Assembly (NCBI GenBank): GCA_019454045.1
Contig: SKCR01021121.1
Location: 1 to 64,000, forward strand
Source: Zanthoxylum bungeanum
Lineage: Eukaryota > Streptophyta > Magnoliopsida > Sapindales > Rutaceae
Length of the DNA: 64,000 bases
Reading direction: 5' to 3'
Positions 45,827 through 57,255 of this stretch are shown here, in pieces (position 1 is the stretch's first letter; each line of letters starts with the position of its first letter). Below the pieces are notes generated by a model. The model was not told where the DNA came from, did not search any database, and was given only the letters and a program-made list of their open reading frames with translations. Made by a program: the position numbers and the translations under genes.

Positions 45827-48055
45827 ACAGTCAATCTCCATTTTTCGGCTCTGGTGAAGGTCCTTTTATCTTAGGCGTCCCATACAAAACGAGGAACGGA
45901 TATCGTCCCAAATCTTCTCCCAATGTCCCGATTGCAGGATTTTCGGCTTCATATAATTCTCTGAGAAGCCGATTCTGTGAAATTCCATTCTCTTTGATTC
46001 GGTCTTGATGTCTATTTCTTCTTCTACATCAGTCATCTCCTCATCTTCAGCTTCCCTGTCTGTGATTGAGAGCGCTGCAAATTCTGTTCGTCACCCTCAT
46101 AAACGTCCTCGCTTGTTCCGGCTTCCCCATTGTTATCTGTCCTGAATTTCCCAGGCAATAGGTAATGATTAGCTACCACTGGCGGCATACTGCCGAACTG
46201 AATGACGATAGGCGGCTCTTCATCGTCTGTTTCGTCCCGTCTCCGTCTGCCGAATTTAGTGCGTTCGTCGTAACTTGTCACCGTTCCTTCTTTGTTGTCA
46301 CCCCTTTTTTATTTACTTCTGTTTTCTCTGTGGTGCGAGGGCTACGGCCTGTGGTGGCCTTTGCTTCACCTTGTCGACGCATCAAACGGCCATAATTCCT
46401 TTGGTGTCGCCTCAAATGCGTCTTTGCCATCTTTTTCTCGAACGTGATTCGTCCAGATTCTATGGCATCATGTAAGACATTACGAAAAACAAGGCAATTA
46501 CTAGTTGTATGAGACCATGCATTGTGCCACTTACAATATTTTTTACTACCAATTTGCTCGGCTGTTGGCAATGTGTGTCTGTCGCTCAAGCTAATTTGCT
46601 TGTCCTTATACAACTGGTCAAATATAGCATCGACTTTAGTAATATCAAATGATAAGTTCCTGCTCTTTTTATCATTCTTTCACTCGCTTGGGGTTCCGCC
46701 CAAGTCTTGTAAACGTAAGGTTTCCCTTTAACCAATTCGGCCAGACATAAATCAGCCGACTCGGTGTCTACTTTACCCATTTCATAGTCGATATTCCTAT
46801 AATATGTCCATTTGCTCGAATTCTTCATTTGCTTCTCTTCTCGTAATAATCGCTCATAACGCACCACACTAGTTGTGAGTTGGGGAAGGTCCCAAAACTC
46901 GCGATCCTGAAACTTATTTTTTAGATTGAGATTTAAGCAACCTTGAGCGATCCTCACAAATTCTTTTTCAGGCAAATGCACGTAACATCGGCCTCGGACT
47001 ACCTTAAACCGTTGTAAAAATGTCTCGGCCCACTCTCCTGGAAATTGTCTTAGGTTTGTTAAATCGGCTAAGGCCACTTCAGATTCAGCCTTGTAAAATT
47101 GCGCATGAAACAGTTGCTCCATTTGCTGCCAACTTTCTACCGAATTGGCCGGCAAACTGACATACCAGGAGAAAGCTACCCCTGACAGTGATCCGTGAAA
47201 TAATCTCAGTTTGTGGAAATCATTGACTTCCCCACACTGGAGGGTAAATCGTCCTACATTTTCCATGGTAGAAACTTCCCCAGACCCCGTAAAGAGGGAA
47301 AAATTTGGTCTCTTGTAGTTTCTAGGCCATGGATAGGCCACATCGACCCAATCCGTATACGGTTTCCGATATCTTGGCCGAATTGGCCGTATACCTAGAC
47401 CAAATTGGCTTTAAAGGATCTCGGTCATTTGCTCCATTAGCATATCATTGCCATTAAATGGCATAGCTATGGGCGGTGGCTTCGGTCCTCTCAAAAGTGG
47501 GACATTATCATGATTCTTCCCCTTAGAAACCTGGACACCCTGAGGCAACATCACTTCATTTTGTGCCATATTTGGCCCTTGGTGTATATTCGGCCCTAAT
47601 TGTGGGCCATTGCCTCCATGACTTATTCCTCCCCTGAGAACCGTAGGGATGTTGGTCCCTGTGGAGGAACATTACTAGGACCAGCCTCCTGACTGCTCCC
47701 CCAAGGAGGGGCGTAGTCCACGGCAGCGCCGTCCCGTCGTTTACAATTTGGCCATTAATTCATTCACCGAGCTTAGATGTTTAGCCATGTTTTCATAATG
47801 TTAATTGGTAGTTGATACGAATTTATCTATGACATGCGCATTTTGAAGCCTAACCTGTTCGACAACATCCTGCGTGAATTCACCGAACAACGCGCGCACC
47901 ACGTTAGGGCTGAGTTCTCTCATAGATTCGTACCGATTAGTATTTGCCAGACCCTCGAATTAACCCACTATGGTTGGAACGTTGGGATTGTTGGTTTGCT
48001 CCAGTCCTCCTTCCTCCGCAGTTGAGCCAGTTTGAGCGTTTCGTTTCGAAGGCAT
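45811..48055 (-). pseudogene. Tat Gag, middle copy
   Basis: The only gag of the complex that still runs from its ATG (48055-48053, MPSKRNAQTGSTAEE) to the gag-protease boundary without an insertion. Parts: an acidic N-terminus and helical segment (48055-47700), a linker, the capsid region (47341-46586: MAYPWPRNYKRPNFSLF, VAFSWYVSLPANSVESWQQME, FLQRFKVVRGRCYVHLP) and the zinc-binding CKWHNAWSHTTSNC (46560-46500). About 430 bp after ITFEKKMA are deleted, as in the right copy, joining it to THLRRHQRNYGRLMRRQGEAK. Frameshifts remain near 46680, 46330 and 47400-47720. Confidence 0.84.
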
Positions 48056-48076
48056 CTCTACTCTTTACACCAATCC

Positions 48077-48093
48077 TCCCACTGTGGTCGCCA
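48077..48093 (-). promoter_or_regulatory. Primer-binding site, probably tRNA-Arg (Tat)
   Basis: The minus strand reads TGGCGACCACAGTGGGA, five bases after the LTR 2 end, before the gag leader. The TGGCGAC start fits the tRNA-Arg-type primers reported for Tat/Ogre elements; the exact tRNA is inferred. Confidence 0.65.
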
Positions 48094-48098
48094 AAAAC

Positions 48099-48634
48099 TA
48101 TTTGCGCAATTTTTATGCGTGAAGAAAGAAGAGCGTGAAGGTTCAAACCTCCTGAGACAAAGTCCCAGCAATGGGCGTTTGATTGAGTGAATAAGCCTCC
48201 AAGGGGCGCAAGCACACAAGTTACAGTCCTAAAGTTACAATCTAAGAAATGAAAAATAAAAATATGCTCATTTGACTCTTCATTTGATCGGGGTTTCTCT
48301 CTTGGCATATATAAGCTTTTATAATGAAGTTTGTCAACCATTTTAGGCGGTTCCAGTATCTCTCTGTAGTTGCTGGATCGTGCCTGTAACCGCTGAGCTG
48401 CGCGTCTCAACTGCTTGGTTGTGGAGGAAAACTGTCCAACTGGCATGATCGTGGAAGTAACCGCATCATGGGTTTTCGTCCTAACCGCAACCGCATCATA
48501 GGTTTTCGTCCTAACCGTTGGTCCGGTCGCCCCAAGCTCTTTGTCGCCCTTCGGTCCATCGTCATTTTTCCCTTCGCTCTTTCTTTAGTCCCAGGGCGAT
48601 TTCGTTCTATGGTGGAGATTTTTGTCTGTTAACA
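48099..48634 (-). repeat. Tat LTR 2 (5' LTR, subtype B)
   Basis: 536 bp, minus sense, followed by a primer site and gag. It carries a tandem ~29 bp duplication (GGTTTTCGTCCTAACCGCAA unit) also found in LTR 4 but not in LTRs 1 and 3. Its outer flank CATCT pairs with AGATG next to LTR 3. Confidence 0.93.
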
Positions 48635-48751
48635 CATCTACAAGACTTAAACGGAAGGGTGCATGCAAGAGCGATAAACGGCAAATATTTAAAGAAATAT
48701 GTGCCTTCGTCATGGGAGCACGAAAACGTACAAAAAACACTGAAACAATAA
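48635..48751 (+). pseudogene. Integrase C-terminus separated by insertion
   Basis: After CATCT the plus strand reads LQDLNGRVHARAINGKYLKKYVP and ends HENVQKTLKQ-stop, the last ~35 residues of the outer element's integrase. The first part of that integrase is at 53084-54200 on the minus strand. Joined at CATCT the two parts are continuous, apart from one extra base, which shows that LTR sequence was inserted here and the segment was then inverted. Confidence 0.9.
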
Positions 48752-48824
48752 TGAGTTCTCATTAAACATGGACGAAAACGTCCTACAAATACAAAGGATA
48801 GACGATACAACTTCTTCCAAAAGT

Positions 48825-51034
48825 ATCACTTTGGGCCCAAAGACCGCCGAAAACCCCCAAGCAGCTCCTTAATGGCCGAGAACGTCTCCCTCCTCAGGCA
48901 CCTTTCATCCTGTATTTCTATACCCACTACATCCAAGTTGGCCAGGCTTTTCTCAAAATTGATGCGGGCCAACCCTTCATACTCTGCCATGGATTTGTCC
49001 ATTTCATGTACTTGAGTAACGAGGTTGGTACAGAACCGTTGGTACAGAACCGTCCGAAGAGAAGTGCTCAAATGGGAAATGATCACGAGGAATTTCCTCA
49101 ACTCTTAGACGCGAACGGCCAGACTCAACAGATGGCTCCGTACATTGGGGGTCGGCTCCAATTGCACCTCCCTCTCCTGGAAATTGCTCCACGACGGGAC
49201 CTTCGGCAGAGTCATCCTCGTCAGAGGGAAATTGAACAACCGGCATCTCTGCAGGTCCCGCTTCCTCGCCTCCGCCCACATGAACTTTGGCCTCCGGAAT
49301 TCGTGCCGTTTCAGGAACTGCGGAAGGCGGATCAATCTTGAGAGCCTGCATAAAAAATGCACAGTTATGATATCAGTATACCTCAAACCTATATGAATGC
49401 AAAAGAAAGTAGGTCTCAAGCTCATACCTTAAAGCGACGGACGAGCGGAACGTCCGAATCGGAACTTCGGCTGGGAAAAGGTTGCTTCTTTTTAGCAAGC
49501 TTTATGCTCTTGGGCTTAGACGCCTCAGCTACCTTCTTCGACCCCGATGGCTCAGGAGATTTAGGGGACAAAGGAATAAAAGAAAACACCCTCGCGGTAG
49601 GCAAAGAAAAATATCGTTCATGGGTCGATGGCCAGAAACGGTCAAAGTAAGGATGAACAGATGTACAAGGAGCGAAAGGAGCTATGACAAAAGAAGACAG
49701 CAAAGAGCGAGTCTCCACCAAGGAGTCCTCAACTTCAGAAATAGAAAAGACCTTAAAACGGTCTGACGACGCAGAATACGATTGAAAGAAAGTAAGAGGC
49801 CACCCTTGGACGAGGCCAAATTGACGGGCGATGAAGTTGGGTGAATACGCCTCCACTCCAGCCTTGCCATTGGCCCCAGTCAAGATGTTATGAACCAGGT
49901 CGCGGCTGCATAAAAACTTGCGCCATATACGAAGACCTGATTCATCCTCTTCCGAAAGAGGAAGGTCATGGACGAAAGACGGACTGTTCGACACAGTAAA
50001 AGGGAAAAAAGAGGGAACCCGAGGAAGAGTATAAAAATAATCAAAGGTGGCACGAGGAAGGAAAGAAGACGGCCTAAGCTGAGCAAAGAGAAGGCCGGCA
50101 CAAGAGTAAGGGTGAGTCGAATCAATTGTACCAAAAATAGGAAAGTAAGCTCTCAACCAAAGTTGGACGATCCACAAGGGACCAGAAGCAATGGGTGATG
50201 ACCCCGACCGAAGTTGCTTTTAGAGGACGGCCAGCCCCGATACATGACGGCAAGAAGAAAAGAGGCCAAGTCTAAATGACGGCCATGGGCGAGATCAGAA
50301 GAAATGGGGAGGTAGCCCGCCACAGGTTTTTGGCTGGGTGCATAAATGATATATTTGCACAGCCAGTAATGAAGGAAGGCTGTACGCTCTAGCATTGAAA
50401 CCGTACCAGCCGTTTTAGAAAATGGGCGAAGAAGAGAAGAATATGACGAAAATGAGGAAGAACCCATTGAAGGAGGGGGAAAACGAAAGTTTGTGGAGGC
50501 CGAAATGGTCGCTCCGAGAGGGGTCAGACCAGTAAGAGCACCAACATCACGAAAGGTGATAGTAAAGGGCCCGACCGGAAAAATGAATACATTGTACTCG
50601 GAATACCAAAAGAGTAAGGAAATGGGAAACAAGTTGCGATCAAAAGCCGGCAGGGACAAAGAAAGCTCAAGGAGAGGAAGAAGATGGTGTTTGTCTAAAA
50701 AGGCACGGGTATCCACATTTAACAGTATACGTTGATACCAGGCTTCGAAAGCTGTATCGGGCTTGGGCCAGGTTCGAATCGGACTGGACTGAGCAAGGAC
50801 AGAAATGTTGAGTGGTTCAGAAAATGGAGGGCTAGAAGAAGAGGGAAATTGATGAGCCAATGGGGCCGTTGCAATATCGTTATCATCAATGAAGATGGGG
50901 CCAAGAGCGCATTGGCCGAAATCCTCATTGAGAGTGTGAAGGACAAACACGCCCACAGAAGAATCTTCCAATGCCAACTTATAATCAGCGAAAGTCGAGT
51001 CGTTAGTTTTGGGAAAAGAGGAAGAAGAAGCCAT
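48825..51034 (-). pseudogene. Antisense plant-mobile-domain gene, copy 2
   Basis: Second copy of the antisense PMD gene, now on the minus strand because its whole segment is inverted. It starts at ATG 51034-51032 (MASSSSFPKTNDSTF). PMD landmarks are as in copy 1 (FLDKHHLLPLLELSLSL, FPVGPFTITFRDVGAL, FLHYWLCKYI, LWLRAYFPIFG). Intron 1 is retained with the same 82 bp length (49427-49346). Exon 2 continues AGPAEMPVVQFPSDEDD, and then ~1.3 kb covering the rest of exon 2, intron 2 and most of exon 3 is deleted near 49010-49060. The last coiled-coil segment (EMDKSMAEYEGLARINFEKSL) remains up to the stop near 48826. A one-base loss in a G run near 50240 breaks exon 1; copy 1 is intact at that point. 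Confidence 0.8.
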
Positions 51035-52555
51035 TGATGACAAAAGATCAAGAAAGCAGTAAAAGCGAGTTTGCAGAAAGAATTGAGGGTATAGCGAGAA
51101 ACAGAGGGGGATGAAGCCTTATGAACAGATGAAGGGTTTAACCTGGGACAGCTGTCGCAACATGAATCGTCGAGGAGTGAAAGCAGCGGGAAACGGAAAA
51201 GGATAGAAAGTTTCCCTAGACATGTGTTCGAATGCAACTCGCTGCATAAGTGACATGCGACGGAAGGAAACCCAGAAGTGACGTAAAAAATGGCTCTTAA
51301 ATGGGTCTCATGATGAAACGTATAGGAAAAGGCCGCACATTTATTGCAGATATGATGGGTTCACGTAGAACTCTGAAGGACGGCCCGACAAACTACAGGG
51401 CAAAGATTCTAACCCCGAATTTACTTCGCTCGACCTCACTACTTCGACCTCCAACAGATCGGCCGATCCTCAAAATCTTAGCATCGGTCTTCAGAATCAG
51501 CCAAGAACATGTGTCAACACTACACTTTCCAAAGACGTCGCCCAAGCTTTCTCCTTTATTAACACAAGTAACGAAGACTGATATGACAAGACCATCAGGC
51601 CACGGGTTTACTCTGGCAGAGGACCAGACTTTGGGCAGGGAGCCCCTCCAATCGATCAGACAGCACGTGGAAAAACCCTTCACGTGACAACAGTACCATG
51701 GCTTGAGAGTATATAAAAGGGGGAAATCCAATCGATCAGACAGCACGTGGAAAAACCCTTCACGTGACAATAGTACCATGGCTTGGGAGTATATAAAAGG
51801 GTGAAAATGAAAAGGCAATTTTGCAAGGTCTCATCACCACCTATTTAAAGGCCAAACTTACTAACCAGACTCTCCATAGTCAAACAGAGTCCCGAAAATG
51901 AGAAGGAAAAGATCGGAAGAGGCAGAGCAGAGTTGGAAAAAGGAAAAACTCTGCATGAAACATAGGCCACCAGAGGTGGAAGCTTCTCTTTAGTAAGGTG
52001 TGAAATGGAATGTAAGAAGACTTGATAATGGCCATCCACATGGCGTAAGGTGTGAAATGAAATGTAAGGTTGTGGATGGGCTGCGTCCGTTAGCGACAAA
52101 TTGTCCGAGGTCATTTGTGTGGAAGGTACTGCACCTCTCGAGTTGCGAATGGGTTACGCTCGTTAACAAAAGCTTGCCTGAGCTTCTCTACGCGGAGCAT
52201 GCTGCTTACTTGGGACTTCGGATTCTATAGACTGGGGATTGGCCGAATGATGGGCCGGCCGAAGGCGGAAACATGTGATCATACAAGTTTCTATCACTCC
52301 AATACATACGTCGTTTCGTCTTCTCCGACCGAAAATTCACTCCTCAGATTCTATCGACTGGGGGATATTTTATAGACTGAGGGATTAACTGAATGATGGG
52401 CCGGTCGATAAAAATGGGCTAGCTGAGGGCGAAAGGGAACGTCCGTCAGAACAACCCTCAGTTGGCTTAGTGGTCTTCCCTGAAACGAGGAAAGAACGAA
52501 CCGGGATGGAAGACTAAAAATTCACCTCGATCTTCACTTCCAGTGCAATCAAGGT
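51035..52555. other. Spacer between antisense gene copy 2 and LTR 3
   Basis: Inverted counterpart of 32327-33847, with no convincing ORF. It includes the paired 80 bp G-box/TATA units at 51649-51801 (two CACGTG each, TATATAAAAG on the plus strand, which is the element sense here). Confidence 0.7.
51649..51801 (+). promoter_or_regulatory. Tandem G-box/TATA module, right copy
   Basis: Two 80 bp units, each CCAATCGATCAGACAGCACG..TTCACGTGAC..GAGTATATAAAAGG. It is conserved with 33083-33235, so the duplication predates the separation of the two Tat elements. Confidence 0.55.
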
Positions 52556-52571
52556 AAATTTGGGGGACAAT
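52556..52571 (+). promoter_or_regulatory. Polypurine tract (Tat, inverted segment)
   Basis: AAATTTGGGGGACAAT on the plus strand, directly before LTR 3. Confidence 0.85.
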
Positions 52572-53078
52572 TGTTAACAGACGAAAATCTCCACCATAGA
52601 ACGAAATCACCCTGGGACTAAAGAAAGAGCGATGGGAAGAAGGGCGATGGACCGAAGGGCGACAAAGAGCTTGGGGCGACTGGACCAGCGGTTAGGACGA
52701 AAACCCATGATGCGATTACTTCCACGATCATGACAGTTGGACAGTTTTCCTCCACAACCAAGCAGTTGAGACGCGCAGCTCAGCGTTTACAGGCACGATC
52801 CAGCAACTGCAGGGAGATACTGGAACCGCCTAAAACGGCTGACAAACTTCACTATAAAAGCTTACATATGGGAAGAGAGAAACCCCGATCAAATGAAGAC
52901 TCAAATGAGCATATTTTTATTTTTCATTTCTTAGATTGTAACTTTAGGACTGTAACTTGTGTGCTTGCGCCCCTTGGAGGCTTATTCACTCAATCAAACG
53001 CCCCTTGCTGGGACTTTGTCTCAGGAGGTTTGAACCTTACACGCTCTTCTTTCTTTACGCATAAAAATTGCGCAAACA
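52572..53078 (+). repeat. Tat LTR 3 (3' LTR, subtype A, inverted)
   Basis: 507 bp in plus orientation, opposite to LTRs 1, 2 and 4, and of the same subtype and length as LTR 1. It is followed by AGATG and then by minus-strand integrase. LTR 1 and LTR 3 are therefore the inverted repeats that bound the flipped segment. Confidence 0.93.
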
Positions 53079-53083
53079 AGATG

Positions 53084-54330
53084 ATAAGCTCCGTTTTGTT
53101 AATACGTTTTTTACTATGAATGGGCCTTCCCAATTGGGCGACCATTTGCCATACGCTGGGTTCATAGAACCAAGTGGCAACACAGTCTTCCATACTAATT
53201 CACCCTCCCTGAACGATTTAGCCATTACTCTGAGGTTGTATTCTTTGGTTATCCTTCTCTTTTGTGCTTCTAGACGATTTAAAGCATCGCATCTGATGTC
53301 GTCCAATTCCAACAAGTTCTGGATCATTGCCTCGTTGTAGTCTTCCTGTGTCAGTTTGTCTTGCAGCACCACCCTGGTAGACTCAATATTCATTTCCACT
53401 GGAAGCACAGCCTCTTGACCATACACTAATTGGAACGACGTCACCGAAGTACTTGTTCGCGGAGACATTCTATAGGCCCATAAAGCTTGACTCAAATATT
53501 CATCCCATCGTTTGGCGTTGTCTTTCACTATCTTCCGAATCAATCATTTAAGGGTCTTGTTGGTCGATTCTGCTTGACCATTTGACTGAGGGTGGTAGGG
53601 GTTAGTGTTCACTAATCGGACTCTGTATTCGCCCATGAAGTCTTTTACCTTTTCACCGTTTAATGAAGTACCATGATCTACCATTATTGTCTGTGGTATA
53701 CCAAATCGGTGAATTATATGTTCCTTTATAAACTTGATGATCTGCTTTTGGGAGATTTCCACAACTGGGATGGCTTCCACCCATTTAGTGAAGAAGTCGA
53801 TGTCAACGACGATGAAAGTATGCCTCTTACTCGTTCAGGGTAAATCTTCCCTATGAAGTCTATCTCTCATCCCATAAATGGCCACGATTTAATGACTGGG
53901 ATCATCTCAGTTTCTGGAGCCCTCTGAATAGGTTCGTGCTTCTGACAAGCAATGCATCCTTTGGCAAACGAGGTGCACAATTTTCCCATCTTTGGCCAAT
54001 AATAGCCGCTTCGTATAATCAACCATCTCATCTTTACCCCGGCTTGGTGAGCCCCACAAATGCATTCATGCACTTCGGCCATGATAGTTTTAGATTCGGA
54101 TGGCCCTACACATTTCAACAACAACCCATCTTGTCGTTTCTTATATAGCACATCTCCTGATACTATATAGTTCAAGGCTTTAAGTTTTAGCCTTTGATCT
54201 TTCCCTGCTTCGGGCTGCTTTAGGAATGTCTTGATTTCGTTTCTCCAATCGTCCTTTATTTCAGCTTTGATAACCATGACTTCCGTATCTTTAGCTCGCC
54301 TCATGAGGGCTGGCTCAACCTCTTCGCTCT
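53084..54330 (-). pseudogene. Tat integrase, right copy (5' part)
   Basis: Integrase of the outer element. The HHCC zinc domain is intact (HECICGAHQAGVKMRW, KGCIACQKHEPIQRAP). The core includes IDFFTKWMEAIP, IMVDHGTSLNGE and SNGQAESTNKTLK, so D, D and E are present, then WDEYLSQALWAYR and SFQLVYGQEAVLPVE. Frames change near 53867-53780 and a TAA at 53544 interrupts. The frame runs to PFIVKNVLTK and then meets AGATG and LTR 3 at 53083; its C-terminus is at 48635-48751 on the opposite strand. Confidence 0.9.
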
Positions 54331-55300
54331 TGTATACCCCACCTATGTTTTTCTGTTTATATCCGGAGGCTGCTTGGGGTAAGTTATTGGCCAATTCGTT
54401 CTTCGCCCTCGGAATGTATTCTGATTCAGCGTGATCAAATCGTTCTACCAATTCTTTGGCCACGTCTAATAATGCCATGACTGATGGGCTTTGACATTTG
54501 AAAGATCCTATCACTTGTTGAATTACCAGCTGCGAATCTCCCTTGATGGACGCATGGGTTACTCCCATATTGAGGAGGATCTCTAGCCCAAGTATCAAGG
54601 CTTCGTATTCGGCCTGGTTATTGGTGCAGTATTTTTTCAACTTGACTAGGAATCGAAAAGATTCTCCCAACGGGCTGATCAGAACTAATCCTATTCCAGC
54701 TCCCTTCATTGTGCTGGATCCGTCGAAATACATCGTCCATGGTTTCAGACTACATTCGTCCAAATCCATCTCTATTTCCCTGATCGTGCTCAAACATGGA
54801 TGGTCGGCCAAAAAATCGGCCAAGGCTTGATTTTTTACGGCCCTCTGGGGTTCATGCCGTATATCAAATTCTGAAAGTGATAGTGACCAAAACCCGACTC
54901 TTTGATTCAAGATGGGACGAGAAAACATGTACTTTATTATATTAATTCATGTAATCAAGTACACTATATTCGGCCTAAGGTAAGCTCGTAATTTAGTACA
55001 TGTGAAGTACAAAGCCAAACATAATTTCTCAATGGGAGAATAATTACATTCATAATTCAGCAATTGTCTGCTAATATAGTAAATGGCTCTCTCAATGTTC
55101 ATGTCATCATCTTGCGCGATCATCCCAGCTATGGACTGCTCTTCAGCCGCTATATACAACTTTATTGGCTTTCCTGGCACATGAGGTACCATCACCGGCG
55201 GTTGTGACAAGTACTTCTTCAGGCTGTCAAATGCTTGTTGATGTTCCTCGGTCTAGTCAAATTCGTCCTCGCCTTTTAGCTTCAATAAGGAGGAGAAAAC
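54331..55300 (-). pseudogene. Tat tandem RNase H domains, right copy
   Basis: First RNase H module at 55210-54950 (AEEQSIAGMIAQDDDMN, AIYYISRQLLNYECNYSPIEKLCLAL). The second, archaeal-like module lies in the long frame that starts at 54928: YFDGSSTMKGAGIGLVL, NNQAEYEALILGLEILL, IKGDSQLVIQQVIG, IPRAKNELANNLPQAAS. The catalytic acidic residues are retained in the second module. A frame change lies near 54930-54950. Confidence 0.88.
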
Positions 55301-56508
55301 TTTGTTTTCCCTACACAGTTGAAGATGAATCGCCTTAAGAAGTTAATTTTCCCTAAAAACCTCTGCAACTCTTTTTTTATTTCGGGGTGGCATAGCTTCG
55401 GTGATCGTCTGAGACTTATTGGTGTCAATCTCAATTCCCCGTTGGTGCACTAGAAACCCTAGGAAATTTCCTACGCACACCCAGAAAGCACACTTGGCAG
55501 GGTTCATTCTTAGTTTGAACTATCTCATTTGTTCGAAGGCTGTTGCTAAATGGCCAAAATGTTCGTCCATAGTCACGGATTTAGCCACTATATCATCCAC
55601 ATAGACTTCTATGAATTCGCCAATCATGTCATGAAAGATCAAGTCATGGCCCGTTGATAAGTGGCACCAGCATTTTTCATGCTGAATGGCATGATTGCCC
55701 ACTCATAACACCCTAGAGAGCATGGGCATCTAAAGGCCGTCTTGTGTACATCATCTTCGGCGATGTAAATCTGATTATAGCCCTCATACCCATCCATAAA
55801 CGAGTATACTTGATACCCCACCGTGGAATCCACTAGGGAATCTACTGTCGGCATTGGGTATTGATCCTTTGGTGTTGCTAGGTTTAAATTTCTGAAATCT
55901 ATACAGATCCTTATCTTTCCATTCTTTTTCCTAACTGGGACAATATTTGACAACCATTCCACATATCTGGTCGTCCTAATGAATTTTGCCTCTAACAGTC
56001 GTTCAACTTCTTTCTTAATATCAGGCATGACATTAGGCACAAACCTCTGGGGAGGCTGCCTGTGAGGCCTATGGCTTGGCAGGATTGGCAGCCTATGCTC
56101 CACCAACGTCCTATCTAAGCAAGGCATCTCATTGTAGTCCCATGCAAAACAATATTTATATTCTTGCAACAAACAAACTAACTTTTCACGTACCTGGGGC
56201 TCCAATTCCTTGCTGACGTAAGTTATGCGCCTATCGTGCTCATTCCCAGATTTACCTCATCCAAAGCATCTTTTCCTCTTGAGATGTTTGTCTTGCATTG
56301 TCCATTCAGGGCGAACTCGTCTTCCTTTGATTCTCCTCCTTCCATCAAGTAGTCCACTCCACATAGTTATTTTATTTTGTCCTCCGTCTGGTGTGCCAGT
56401 AATTTGCCTCTTAAGGCCGAAATAGCGGCATGTGCTTCATCCTCACTTCTTCGCTCCATCATATAGGCCAATAAATTGGCTTTGGAGGCCGCAAGAGCAG
56501 CTTGCTCC
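55301..56508 (-). pseudogene. Tat reverse transcriptase and connector, right copy
   Basis: RT palm in 56205-55639 (HRLPILPSHRPHRQPPQRF, KIRICIDFRNLNLATPKDQYPMP, FMDGYEGYNQIYIAEDDVHK) and the YVDD box in 55702-55520 (IEVYVDDIVAKS). The thumb region continues to ~55340. The connector to the protease (56508-56210) resembles the other two copies. Frameshift near 55690, in GATYQRAMT, as in the middle copy. Confidence 0.87.
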
Positions 56509-57255
56509 TTATTTTGGCCGTACTTCATTCGAACCGCTGTGTGTTGGTTCTCCAAATACCACTGTGGTTGGTCTCGTCTGTGCGAACAAATAGTCCAGCA
56601 ACCCAGCGGGGTAAGGCTCATCATTCTGAGCCACAATGGTCGGGCTTTCCCCTTTATTCAAAAATCTGGTCGGCCCATAGTTCCCTTCGTGCATGAAGTA
56701 CTCGGCCGAGTTTGTCTCCGCAGTGAAAGGCTTATTGTCGGCATGCACTATCTCCACTTTGTCCCTTTGGTTCCAGAAAACCAGGCATTGATGAAGGGAT
56801 GAAGGGATGCATCGGCTGCCGTGAATCCAGTCTCGTCCCAGGAGCATATTGTATGTGGTTGGCCCATCTATGACGAAAAATACCACTGTCTTCGTTGTAC
56901 TTCCCACTTGCAAGTCCAATGGAATAACTCATTTTACTGTCGTCGCCCCTCCATTAAAGCCGATAAACACTACTTCCGTAGGGAGAAGGTCTTCTTCGGA
57001 CTTTGTCAAACGTCCTAGCATCCTAACTGGTATTGCATTAATGGCCGCCCCGTTATCAATTAGCACTTTGGTGACAGGTATCCCATTAGCCTTTGCCTTC
57101 ACATACAGCTGCCGCAGGTGCTTCGTCATTTGTGTTGGTGGCTTCGGGAAAACCACTCTCCCTGATAGACCTATTTCCATTGCTTGATCGCCCTCAACTT
57201 GCAGCGATTCCTCTTCCATGTCCCATTTGGAAGATGGCAATGTGGCTGGTGGATC
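56509..57255 (-). pseudogene. Tat aspartic protease region, right copy
   Basis: 57240-56929 contains LSGRVVFPKPPTQMTKHLRQLYVK and VLIDNGAAINAIPVRMLGRL; 56919-56509 continues with FVIDGPTTYNMLLGRDWIHGSR. One frame change or stop lies near 56925. An in-frame TAG after NHVS (57256-57258) separates it from gag, as in the other copies. Confidence 0.86.

Noticed and set aside
31803..48634. A single 16.8 kb Tat element from LTR 2 to LTR 1
   Set aside because: The flanks do not match (CATCT beside LTR 2, ATAAT beside LTR 1); the duplications pair LTR 1 with LTR 4 and LTR 2 with LTR 3 instead.
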